Shown here: piece by piece, positions 1 through 7,191 of the stretch
Position numbering within the stretch: position 1 is the stretch's first letter
Layout of the letters: every line of letters begins with the position of its first letter
NCBI GenBank assembly: GCA_905201915.1
Contig: CAJKQE010000101.1
Span: forward strand, 1-7,975
Source of the DNA: an uncultured Lachnospiraceae bacterium
GTDB taxonomy: Bacteria > Bacillota > Clostridia > Lachnospirales > Lachnospiraceae
Direction: 5' to 3'
DNA length: 7,975 nucleotides
Position numbers and translations under genes: made by a program
Notes under the pieces: model-generated
Told to the model about the DNA's origin: nothing
The model's database searches: none
The model's input: the letters and a program-made list of their open reading frames with translations, nothing else

Positions 1-452
1 GATGCATCTACATAGTAACCATCAATCCACTGATTACTTGCCATGGTTCCGTCTGTATTCAGATAGTACCAATCGCCTCCTACAAGTACCCAACCGATTG
101 CCATGGTTCCGTCTGTATTCAGATAATACCAGTAGCCTCCTACAGATACCCAACCTGTTTCCATAGTTCCATCTGTATTCAGATAATACCAGTGGCCTCC
201 CACAGATACCCAGCCTGTTTCCATTGCTCCGCTGTTATTCATGTAATACCAGGTTTCTCCTACAAGTACCCAGCCTGTTTCCATTGCTCCACTGTTATTC
301 AAATAATACCAGGTATTTCCTGTAAATAACCAACCGGTTTCCATAATCCCGTTTTCATTCAGATGATACCATTTTCCGGCAACCTCTTTCCAGCCAACTA
401 CTTTCTTTCCATTTTCATGGTATTCCCAGCCGTTTTCTGTCTGAATCCAACC
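1..452 (-). repeat. Tandem 60-bp repeat array encoding choline-binding-type (CW_binding) 20-residue repeats
   Basis: This is the 3' part of the glycosidase gene visible in the window (residues 1623 to 1772). Units of exactly 60 bp each encode one 20-residue repeat of the pattern GWV.VG..WYYLN..G.M.T. About seven units are visible, the first (upstream, near 380-450) being the most diverged. The Trp, Tyr-Tyr and Gly spacing is that of the CW_binding repeats of pneumococcal choline-binding proteins and of the glycan-binding tails of clostridial toxins. Neighbouring units in 61-300 differ at about 10 of 60 positions, and stretches of 20 bases are identical between some units, for example 41-60 with 101-120 and 211-230 with 271-290. 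The array is cut by the window edge, so the total number of repeats is unknown. The role as a non-covalent wall or glycan anchor is inferred from the family. Confidence 0.88.
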
Positions 453-3400
453 TTCTGTTTCCGTTTTTTCTAACTGTCCCTGTGCTTTTTCAAGCTTTGC
501 CTTAGCCTCATCTGCCTGTTGCTGTGTCATTGGTTTTCCCAGAAGTCCTTTAGCTTCTTCATAAGCTTCTTTAAACACTTTATAAGTTTCTGGTGTATAA
601 TCGCTTTCTGCCGCTAAAATTTCTGCTGCTTCCTTCAATGCTGCTTTTAATGCTTCTAAATTTAATTCTTTTAATCCGGCTTCTGCTGCTGTCAACGTTT
701 CTGTTGCTTTGTCAACCTGTTCCTGACTTTCTGGATTTTTCAGAGTATTTTCTGCTGCTTTGAGAGCTTCTTTTAATGCCTCTACTGTTGCACTGTCATA
801 TTTGTTTGGCTCAGCTTCAGCTTTTTTTATCATTTCTGTTGCTGATGCAATCTTCTGTTCTAAAGCTTCAGTATCAATCGTAATGCTTTCTTTTTCTCCG
901 TATACTTCCAGCTCTGTAATAGAAACACTGCTTCCTGCTGCATTTGTATTCAGACCATCTTTCGGGAAAGATAAACGCACATATCTTGCATTCTTCGCTT
1001 CCTCTAATTTGAAATCATCTACAATTCCAAGCTCATTGGAAGGATTTCTTTTTATCGTTTTTATTGTTTCCCATGTAGTTTTATCTGCAGAAATTTCTAC
1101 GGTATAATTTGTAGGCCATACTTTTTTGAAATAAGAAACTTTGATTTCATTTATCGTATTTTTACCCACACCTAAATCTACGATAATGTATTGGTCTTTT
1201 GGTTCTCCGCCTAATCCCATTTTTTCATTTAAAGGACCACTGCTCCATCTTGTTTCCGTTTTTCCATCAACAGCATGTTCTCCCACATGCTCCATTTTAT
1301 TTCCATCAAATCCAGTCTCTACATCTGAAACTTCTACCTTTTGATTTAATGCCAGATTTGTTTTCTCTGGTTCCTCAGGTATTTCCCCATCTCCTACAAT
1401 GACGTGAATTTGTGCTTCCAGAGCTTCTGGATTTACAAGGCTGTAAGTAATTGGCAGAGTACCTTTTACTAAAAGGTCTGCCGGTTTAGACGTATTAATT
1501 TTTTCTGTATCCCATGTAGGAATCACTTTTAACGGCTGCTCGTTTTCCTCTCCTGCTTTTACTGTTGTTTCTACTAATGCAGGTAATGTTACTTCTTCTG
1601 CATTAATTTCTGCATTAATATTTTCCAATTCTGCTACAGAAATATAGCTCACCGGCACATGACGTCTTACACCATTTACAGTAAGTTCTTTTAATCCAAT
1701 ACAATTTCCTGCTGCATTGGCATTGATACTTCTAAAAAGAATTCTCACATATCTGGCTGCTACCGGCTGCTTAAACTCTTCTTTTACAGTGTCTACAGGA
1801 TTTACAGAGCCATTATTCTCTTTTGTAATTGTTTTAATGGTTACCCAGTTTTCCTTATCATTAGATACCTGCACATCATAATCTGTTGGATATACTTTGT
1901 TAAAGTAGCTCATTTTGATTTCGGAAATCATATTTGTATAAGTTCCTAAATCCACTATAATCCACTGCGGACTCTTGGCATTGCCACCTTTTAAGGCTGC
2001 ACTATCCCATTTTGTGCCTTCATTACCGTCTACTGCCCATTCCGGTTTTACATTATTTGTTTCAATACCGGATACTTCTACTGGTTGATTTAACGCAAGA
2101 TTTACTGTTTCCGTTGTATCTTCTACTCCTGGATCAACCGGAATGTTATCAACTGCCTGTCCTACATCACCAGATGGATTTTCACCGTATTTGAAAATAA
2201 TTTCATTTATTTTCACATCTTTGCCTGCCGGAAATTCAAATCTTACTGCATGAACATTCTCTTCCCAGCCTTTAAATTCCTGTGTGGTCTTGGTCAGTTT
2301 TTCTAAGTTTTTCTCTTTTCCATCTGCTGTTTTTAAAATCACCTGGGCATCACAGGAGCCTGCCTGTAGTACAGTAAATCCATCCAGATTTACATTATCT
2401 GTAATTCTGTATTCCAAATAGCTCTTATCGTCTGTCTGAGAGATCTGGAATACCGTTGCCAGATTTTTATCTGTCAGAGCTTTTTTATCTGCTTTTCCAT
2501 CACTGGTCAGAGCAAAATCAGGTGAAATACTTCCCAATTCATTCTGTCCTTTGTTCACTTCTACTTCAAAGATCTTCAGAGGATTATTATTATTTGCTGT
2601 TACTTCCAGACGAACATAACGTCCCTCTTTTCCTTTTGCATCAGCTTTATACTCTCTGCGAGGAGGATTTACTGTTCCGCTTTCGCTATTCCATACAGCA
2701 ACCTCTTCAAAATCTTTGTTATTCTTAGAAACAGCTATTTTAGCATTATAAATTTTCTGATCTCCATCTGCTGTCCAGAAAGTAATGTCATTGATTGCCT
2801 GTGTTCTGCCTAAATCTACAGTAATATAATCTCCTGTCTGCTGACCTCTGTTTGTCAGCATAAAAGTTTCCGCATTACCATCAAACATCATATCCCAGGA
2901 ACCTGACTGAGTTGCTTTCATATTTGTTCCTTTTACAGACATGGAAACTGCTCTGTTCTCAATCACTGCAGCCAGCTTTTTCACCATAGCAGTTACTGGT
3001 TTTTCCCCTTTATTTGCAAGGCGAAGATATCTTGCTTCTAAGTTTTCTTTTAAATCTCCTGTTTTTATTTCTTTCCAGTCATCTCCATAAAGAGCATATT
3101 CTAAAGTCAAACCTTCTAAATCAGAGCCATCTAAAAGAATTTTAGAAATTTCAGCAATTTCTTTTGTCTTGATACCGATATACTGATTTTTTTCAAGAGT
3201 TACCTGTACATAACGAATACCATATTCTTTTTCATCAACAGTCAATGGCATTTTTGCATATTTGCCTACATTTGTGTAAATTCTATCAGCCGGTGTTTCT
3301 GCGTTTCCTGTTGCCAAAAGCTCATCTACAACTGTCTTTACATCATTCATACAAGCATTTACAAATGGAACCAGCCTGCGGCTTCCTGCTTTTAAAGCCT

Positions 3401-5318
3401 GTGTACCTCCTGCCGGAAATTGATAAGTACGTTTGTTGTAAGTATTCATTTCTGCTGATGCATCAGAGAAGTTTTGCCATACAATACCCATATCCGGTTC
3501 TGCCTTTGCCATTTCTTCCTGTGCCTGTAAAATGTATTGTCCTGCTTTTACTACATTTTCAAGAGCCTGCAGCCAGCCTTCGCCGCCTTCACGATTACCT
3601 GGATTTGTAAGTTCCTGTACCAAAGAATTATTTGTACATTCTTCTTTAAAAGTCTTAATTGCAGCAAGAATATGTGCAAATTCTGCTTTTAAATTTTTTA
3701 CTTCCTGCATATCTGCTGTAAAAGTATTATTTTTTACTGCTTCCTGAATAGTACTTAATGTTTCCGCAAGATACAAGGACTCTTCAAAACCTTGAGGTAC
3801 ACGACCTGAGCCCGGACAGTTGGATACATTTCTTGCAATCGTCAAGTATGCATCATAAACTTCCGGCTGTAAGTATTTAAAGCACTGCTCCCATACTTCT
3901 TCTGTATGCTTTGAATAATCATTTACATTCCAGAAATAAGATGCCAACTGGAATAATGCTACTTTATCAGCCTCTGCAAAATGGATTGGATTGGATACTG
4001 CTCCTGCCAATCCTGTAATGTTATCACGGATATAATGTGCACTGCTTCCTAAAAAGATACCGGATTTTGCATGCTCATTACATGGATAATTCACCCAGAA
4101 TACCGGAGAATGTCCTGTTTTTTCTTTCGCATAAGTAATAGACTCCTGTGTAAACGGAGAGTTTACATCTTGTCCTGTCCAGAAAATCAAAACATCTTCA
4201 TCAAACTGTTTCATAGTCTCTAATTCTTTTTGTCCACTTGCACCTTGTGACCATGCCACATTATATCCCTGTGGACAGTAAATAATCTGTTTACAGCCTT
4301 TTGCTTTCACATATTCTTTATTTAAGTCATTGATAAGACGAACAACTAATTCCGGAGAACCTGCTCCAAAGTCATCATTTAAAATACAAAAACGGCGCAC
4401 TCCGATATCATATAACTGATCGAATTTCGCCATGAGTTTTTTCTTTCTTGCCTGATATTCATCTTCCTGATTATCCTGCAAGCCTCTTAACATATCACCA
4501 ATATGTACTGCCCAGGAAAATTCTGTTTTATTTTTCTCCTGTAACGCTACCAGTTCTTTAAACTGATTTAACATATCGTCCGGATACAGCTTATCCCATT
4601 TTGAAGTATGATATACATCTGTTTTTGCAGCATATACATACAAATTCATCTTTACATCTCGAGTAAAATTCATAAGACTTTTTCTCTGTTCATGTGTCCA
4701 GCTTCCATAAAAGCCTTCTACATAACCTCTTGCATCTATAGACGCATAATCCTGAATTTCTACCGGATAAAATTTATTTCCGTTGAAAGAAGAAAACATC
4801 ATCTTCAAAGTGGCAACTCCGTAAAATGCGGCTTCTGTATCCTTTCCAAGAATAACAATATCTTCTCCATCTGCCCTTAATGCATAAGCTCCACTTTGTT
4901 CAAAAAGTGTTTCATCTAATTCTTTGTCTGCAAAATATTTATCTGCCTCGTCTCCGCTGCCTTTTACACCAATAATAATATCACTGCCTTCTCCGGCTTT
5001 TTCCTGTTTGTTCGGTGTTCTGTCAAATTCTTCCAACACTTCATTTAAGTAGTCATTTGTAGCCTTATCAACCTCTTTGCCACTTACCACACTTACATTC
5101 TTATCCACATCAAATTCTGTTTTTGAGGGATACTGAATATTCTGTGGAACAGGGTAAATCTGATAGGCATCACCTGTAGTCATACCATCTGCCGGTTTCC
5201 AGTCTGATACCCAAGGGGATTTCTCTTCTTTCTCCTCCTGTGGTGCAGCCACTACCGGTGTTTGAAATAACATGGTTCCCGCTAACATGGTACTACAAAC
5301 TCGTTTCCATCGTTTCAT
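1..5318 (-). CDS. Secreted modular GH84 beta-N-acetylglucosaminidase / hyaluronidase-like protein, C-terminus cut by window edge
   Basis: The frame stays open for 1772 codons from ATG 5318 to the left edge. The start follows GTGAGGAGC by 5 bases. Residues 1-25 form a signal peptide (KRWKR, hydrophobic core, VVAA cleavage region). Residues about 50-190 resemble the GH20b-type domain preceding many GH84 barrels. The GH84 barrel (about 195-470) begins RGYVEGFYG (197-205), then has K232, the catalytic pair D315-D316 in LNDDFGAG, and FWVNYPCNE (407-415). GH84 enzymes remove terminal GlcNAc from glycans by substrate-assisted catalysis. Then come a helical region (about 480-670), beta-rich regions at about 680-785 and 925-1045, F5/8C-like domains at about 790-920, 1072-1217 and 1320-1474, an Ig-like (Big_4-type) domain at about 1220-1310, two FIVAR repeats (about 1480-1622) and aromatic binding repeats from 1623. 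The likely location is extracellular and wall-associated, with mucin or glycosaminoglycan as inferred substrate. E415 stands where the family has Asp. Family assignment is firm; the exact substrate is not. Confidence 0.93.
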   Translation of the reverse strand, partial: MKRWKRVCSTMLAGTMLFQTPVVAAPQEEKEEKSPWVSDWKPADGMTTGDAYQIYPVPQNIQYPSKTEFDVDKNVSVVSGKEVDKATNDYLNEVLEEFDRTPNKQEKAGEGSDIIIGVKGSGDEADKYFADKELDETLFEQSGAYALRADGEDIVILGKDTEAAFYGVATLKMMFSSFNGNKFYPVEIQDYASIDARGYVEGFYGSWTHEQRKSLMNFTRDVKMNLYVYAAKTDVYHTSKWDKLYPDDMLNQFKELVALQEKNKTEFSWAVHIGDMLRGLQDNQEDEYQARKKKLMAKFDQLYDIGVRRFCILNDDFGAGSPELVVRLINDLNKEYVKAKGCKQIIYCPQGYNVAWSQGASGQKELETMKQFDEDVLIFWTGQDVNSPFTQESITYAKEKTGHSPVFWVNYPCNEHAKSGIFLGSSAHYIRDNITGLAGAVSNPIHFAEADKVALFQLASYFWNVNDYSKHTEEVWEQCFKYLQPEVYDAYLTIARNVSNCPGSGRVPQGFEESLYLAETLSTIQEAVKNNTFTADMQEVKNLKAEFAHILAAIKTFKEECTNNSLVQELTNPGNREGGEGWLQALENVVKAGQYILQAQEEMAKAEPDMGIVWQNFSDASAEMNTYNKRTYQFPAGGTQALKAGSRRLVPFVNACMNDVKTVVDELLATGNAETPADRIYTNVGKYAKMPLTVDEKEYGIRYVQVTLEKNQYIGIKTKEIAEISKILLDGSDLEGLTLEYALYGDDWKEIKTGDLKENLEARYLRLANKGEKPVTAMVKKLAAVIENRAVSMSVKGTNMKATQSGSWDMMFDGNAETFMLTNRGQQTGDYITVDLGRTQAINDITFWTADGDQKIYNAKIAVSKNNKDFEEVAVWNSESGTVNPPRREYKADAKGKEGRYVRLEVTANNNNPLKIFEVEVNKGQNELGSISPDFALTSDGKADKKALTDKNLATVFQISQTDDKSYLEYRITDNVNLDGFTVLQAGSCDAQVILKTADGKEKNLEKLTKTTQEFKGWEENVHAVRFEFPAGKDVKINEIIFKYGENPSGDVGQAVDNIPVDPGVEDTTETVNLALNQPVEVSGIETNNVKPEWAVDGNEGTKWDSAALKGGNAKSPQWIIVDLGTYTNMISEIKMSYFNKVYPTDYDVQVSNDKENWVTIKTITKENNGSVNPVDTVKEEFKQPVAARYVRILFRSINANAAGNCIGLKELTVNGVRRHVPVSYISVAELENINAEINAEEVTLPALVETTVKAGEENEQPLKVIPTWDTEKINTSKPADLLVKGTLPITYSLVNPEALEAQIHVIVGDGEIPEEPEKTNLALNQKVEVSDVETGFDGNKMEHVGEHAVDGKTETRWSSGPLNEKMGLGGEPKDQYIIVDLGVGKNTINEIKVSYFKKVWPTNYTVEISADKTTWETIKTIKRNPSNELGIVDDFKLEEAKNARYVRLSFPKDGLNTNAAGSSVSITELEVYGEKESITIDTEALEQKIASATEMIKKAEAEPNKYDSATVEALKEALKAAENTLKNPESQEQVDKATETLTAAEAGLKELNLEALKAALKEAAEILAAESDYTPETYKVFKEAYEEAKGLLGKPMTQQQADEAKAKLEKAQGQLEKTETEGWIQTENGWEYHENGKKVVGWKEVAGKWYHLNENGIMETGWLFTGNTWYYLNNSGAMETGWVLVGETWYYMNNSGAMETGWVSVGGHWYYLNTDGTMETGWVSVGGYWYYLNTDGTMAIGWVLVGGDWYYLNTDGTMASNQWIDGYYVDA
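453..881 (-). repeat. Two FIVAR helical repeats within the glycosidase gene
   Basis: Residues about 1480-1552 and 1554-1622 of the glycosidase are two alanine-, glutamate- and lysine-rich helical units. Each has the FIVAR pattern: a leading helix ending in A-E, then Y(D/T)(S/P)-x-(T/E) at the start of the next helix (YDSATVEALKEAL and YTPETYKVFKEAY), a KNPESQEQVDKA or GKPMTQQQADEA turn, and a closing A-x-x-L helix. FIVAR modules are common in Gram-positive surface proteins and in clostridial GH84 toxins, where they act as spacers or in protein and glycan contacts. Here they lie between the last F5/8C domain and the wall-binding repeats, as expected for a stalk. Confidence 0.8.
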
Positions 5319-5323
5319 ATTAT

Positions 5324-5332
5324 GCTCCTCAC
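5324..5332 (-). promoter_or_regulatory. Ribosome binding site of the GH84 gene
   Basis: On the minus strand this reads GTGAGGAGC, with five bases between it and ATG at 5318. It is a near-ideal Shine-Dalgarno sequence. It fixes the start immediately before a lysine/arginine-rich signal peptide, so no alternative start is needed. Confidence 0.85.
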
Positions 5333-5355
5333 TTTTATATAATTTTTATACCCCC

Positions 5356-5385
5356 ATATTAAACGAATATTACTTTGTAAATCAA
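5356..5385 (-). promoter_or_regulatory. Putative sigma-A-type promoter of the GH84 gene
   Basis: On the minus strand TTGATT (5385-5380) is followed after 17 bases by TTAATA (5362-5357), or after 18 bases by TAATAT (5361-5356). These would serve as -35 and -10 boxes. A transcript would start near 5349, leaving a leader of about 30 bases before ATG 5318. The -35 box is fair and the -10 box weak, and the region is very A/T-rich, so chance matches are easy. A promoter is nevertheless expected here because a terminator precedes the gene. Confidence 0.35.
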
Positions 5386-5418
5386 TGTATTTTTCAGTAT
5401 TTTAACCATCTATTTCCG

Positions 5419-5428
5419 CAAACGTTTG
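5419..5428. promoter_or_regulatory. Perfect palindrome CAAACGTTTG, candidate LacI-family operator
   Basis: A 10-bp perfect inverted repeat centred on CG lies about 100 bases upstream of the GH84 start and about 35 bases upstream of the proposed -35 box. The AAACGTTT core resembles operators of LacI/CcpA-family regulators, which often control glycoside hydrolase genes. The flanks fit the CcpA cre consensus poorly (TG...CA ends absent), so the regulator is unknown. The position upstream of the promoter would suit activation better than repression. Confidence 0.3.
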
Positions 5429-5488
5429 GTGTTTTGTTTGTTTTTTATATATTTACAGTATTATTTTTGTGCATTTTATCACTTTAAG

Positions 5489-5538
5489 GATATAAAAGAG
5501 GCGCTGACTGATTTTTCAGCCCTCGCCTCTTTTATATC
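5489..5538 (-). terminator. Rho-independent terminator after recO
   Basis: Arms 5489-5503 (GATATAAAAGAGGCG) and 5524-5538 are perfect reverse complements of 15 bp. Between them is a 20-base loop that can form an extra GCTGA/TCAGC stem, sharing bases with the outer stem. The GC core GAGGCG/CGCCTC is flanked by AAAA and TTTT, so RNA from either strand would have a U-rich tail. The genes on both sides run on the minus strand, so its obvious job is to end the M16 - era - recO transcript and insulate the glycosidase gene. The recO stop codon (5532-5534) is inside the stem. Confidence 0.85.
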
Positions 5539-6275
5539 ATCATCTGTAAAATTTCCAGACTTTTTAAATTTTTATCAATCTGTTCTTTCATATAAGAACG
5601 CATAATTTTCCCCAGTTCTTCCTGTACTTCTTTTGTCACAGTAAAAGAATAGAGCTTTTCCAATTTCGCTGCAATAATAAACTGCATCGTATATAACACG
5701 GAAGGACTGATATACATCACGCCTCTTTTGCCGTGTCCACAGTTTTTACAGAAAACACCTGCTTCTTTTACAGAGAACCACTGCAGCTCTTCTGTTGTTC
5801 CACATTCCTGACAGGCAAACACATAAGGTGCTTCTCCGTTAATCGCAACTATTTTCAACTCAAAAATATAGCGGATAAGCATTGGCTCTATTCTCTGAGC
5901 AATCAATGCTTTTAACGTAATATACAGCAAATTCAGCATTTCTTTTTCATCTATATTTTCTCGTGCATAAAAATCTGCCAGTTCCAGAAAATAAAAACCA
6001 TAATAAACTTCCGGCTGAATACCTGCCAGCTCTGAAAAATAATTTTTCACGGAAGCTGAACGAAGCTGATATGCTGTACGCCCCTCATATATCAGAAAAG
6101 AACCAAACACGAAGGGATTTGATACAGCCATCGTGGTACTGTTCTGCCTTCTTGCACCTTTTGCAAAAACCGTAATTTTTCCTTTTTCCCGAGTTAAAAT
6201 TACCAGACGTTTATCATATTCTCCTACGGGCATAGCTGATAATACCATGCCCGTTACGGTAATGAAATCATTCAT
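5532..6275 (-). CDS. recO: DNA repair protein RecO
   Basis: This 247-residue protein is of normal length for Gram-positive RecO. RecO is a cytoplasmic recombination mediator that works with RecR (and RecF) to load RecA onto SSB-coated single-stranded DNA and can anneal complementary strands. Residues 1-80 are the N-terminal OB fold, with the typical start ITVTGMVLSAMPVGEYDK, the REKGKITVFAKGARR segment and the downstream SNPF. Residues about 85-240 are the helical domain. It carries a zinc site with C155, C158, C176 and C179 (two C-x-x-C pairs) that is present in many but not all RecO proteins. The ATG overlaps the era stop by one base (TAATG), and an AGAAGGAA ribosome binding site lies within the end of era, so the two are probably translationally coupled. 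The stop codon lies in the terminator stem. Confidence 0.96.
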   Translation of the reverse strand: MNDFITVTGMVLSAMPVGEYDKRLVILTREKGKITVFAKGARRQNSTTMAVSNPFVFGSFLIYEGRTAYQLRSASVKNYFSELAGIQPEVYYGFYFLELADFYARENIDEKEMLNLLYITLKALIAQRIEPMLIRYIFELKIVAINGEAPYVFACQECGTTEELQWFSVKEAGVFCKNCGHGKRGVMYISPSVLYTMQFIIAAKLEKLYSFTVTKEVQEELGKIMRSYMKEQIDKNLKSLEILQMMI

Positions 6276-7180
6276 TAAATTTCCTTCTTATCATATCCAA
6301 AGTTTTTAATAAGAAAATCACTGTCACGCCAATCTTTTTTCACCTTTACCCACAACTTGAGATTTACCGGTTTTTCTAAAAAGTGTTCAATCTCGTATCT
6401 GGCTGCACTGCCGATTTTTTTCAGCATTGCACCTTGTTTTCCGATAATAATTCCTTTGTGAGAGTCTCTTTCACAGATAATTGTAGCATCAATATCCACC
6501 AAATCCTTATCTGTACGTTCTTTCATCTGGTCAATAGTAACAGCTATTCCGTGAGGAATTTCCTCGTCTAAGGTTCGAAGTGCCTTTTCTCGTATCAGCT
6601 CTGCTACAATTTGTCTTTGCGGCTGGTCTGTAATGGTATCTTCATCGTAAAACATCGGTCCGTAAGGCAAATATTTAAAAATACAATCCAATACGGTATC
6701 CAGATTTTGCGCCCGAAGTGCAGATGCCGGTACAATATCAGAAAAATTATACAATTTTCTATATCCCTCAATGAAACCTGCAATTTCACTTTTCTTTACT
6801 GTGTCTACTTTATTAATCACCAAAATAACCGGAAGCTTACAGTTCTTCAACTGTTCCGCTATATGACGCTCTCCTGCTCCGATGTAAGAAGTAGGTTCTA
6901 CCAGCCACAAGATTACATCTGCATCTTTAAAAGTTCTCTGAGCTACATTTACCATGTATTCACCCAGTTTATTCTTTGCTTTATGAATACCCGGAGTATC
7001 TAAAAAAACAATCTGTCCCTTTTCTCCTGTATACACCGTCTGTATTTTATTTCTTGTTGTCTGTGGTTTTCTGGAAGTAATGGCAATTTTCTGCCCGATT
7101 AAATGGTTCATCAAAGTTGATTTTCCAACATTCGGTCTTCCGATAATTGCCACAAATCCTGATTTAAAATCTGCCCTCAT
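6275..7180 (-). CDS. era: GTPase Era, ribosome assembly factor
   Basis: This 301-residue protein is full length for Era. Era is an essential GTPase that binds the 3' end of 16S rRNA and assists 30S subunit maturation, linked to cell-cycle control and often membrane-associated. All G motifs are visible: G1 GRPNVGKS (14-21), G2 threonines in KPQTTR (38-43), G3 DTPG (61-64), G4 NKVD (123-126) and G5 SAL (153-155). The C-terminal KH domain (about 205-290) has its RNA-binding loop as GKQG (247-250). ATG 7180 is preceded by AGGAGA with a 4-base spacer. The upstream peptidase gene ends 11 bases away and recO starts within the stop codon, so the three genes are almost certainly co-transcribed. There are no missing or odd residues in the motifs. 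Confidence 0.98.
   Translation of the reverse strand: MRADFKSGFVAIIGRPNVGKSTLMNHLIGQKIAITSRKPQTTRNKIQTVYTGEKGQIVFLDTPGIHKAKNKLGEYMVNVAQRTFKDADVILWLVEPTSYIGAGERHIAEQLKNCKLPVILVINKVDTVKKSEIAGFIEGYRKLYNFSDIVPASALRAQNLDTVLDCIFKYLPYGPMFYDEDTITDQPQRQIVAELIREKALRTLDEEIPHGIAVTIDQMKERTDKDLVDIDATIICERDSHKGIIIGKQGAMLKKIGSAARYEIEHFLEKPVNLKLWVKVKKDWRDSDFLIKNFGYDKKEI
6281..6288 (-). promoter_or_regulatory. Ribosome binding site of recO, inside era
   Basis: On the minus strand this reads AGAAGGAA, five bases before the recO ATG at 6275. It lies within the last codons of era, consistent with coupled translation across the TAATG overlap. Confidence 0.75.
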
Positions 7181-7184
7181 ACGT

Positions 7185-7190
7185 TCTCCT
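7185..7190 (-). promoter_or_regulatory. Ribosome binding site of era
   Basis: On the minus strand this reads AGGAGA, four bases before ATG 7180. It occupies most of the 11-base gap after the peptidase stop codon (7192-7194), leaving no room for a separate promoter in the gap. Confidence 0.8.
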
Positions 7191-7191
7191 T

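Noticed and set aside
1..360. CRISPR-like array suggested by regular 60-base spacing
   Set aside because: Repeats are contiguous without unique spacers, keep an open reading frame and encode aromatic CW_binding units.
760..1107. 115-residue plus-strand ORF that looks hydrophobic and membrane-like
   Set aside because: It is the complement of the FIVAR and F5/8C coding sequence; its Ser/Phe richness comes from reading Glu/Lys codons backwards.
3245..3610. 121-residue plus-strand ORF opposite the glycosidase gene
   Set aside because: It is antisense to the clear GH84 reading frame, has low-complexity Leu/His/Pro-rich sequence typical of an opposite-strand shadow, and lacks a ribosome binding site or recognisable motif.
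4400..5170. GH20 hexosaminidase as the catalytic family
   Set aside because: Only the N-terminal accessory domain resembles GH20b. The barrel has GH84 marks (RGYVEGFYG and an Asp-Asp pair) instead of the GH20 Asp-Glu motif.
5280..5318. Lipoprotein reading of the GH84 signal peptide (Cys at residue 8)
   Set aside because: The cysteine sits before the hydrophobic core with no lipobox (L-A/S-A/G-C). A normal cleavage after VVAA fits better.
5272..5487. 71-residue plus-strand ORF crossing the recO-GH84 intergenic region
   Set aside because: There is no Shine-Dalgarno before its ATG. It overlaps the GH84 signal peptide codons, promoter and palindrome, and it has no family-like sequence.
6611..7003. 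130-residue plus-strand ORF inside era
   Set aside because: It lies wholly opposite a complete, well-conserved era gene with all G motifs intact.
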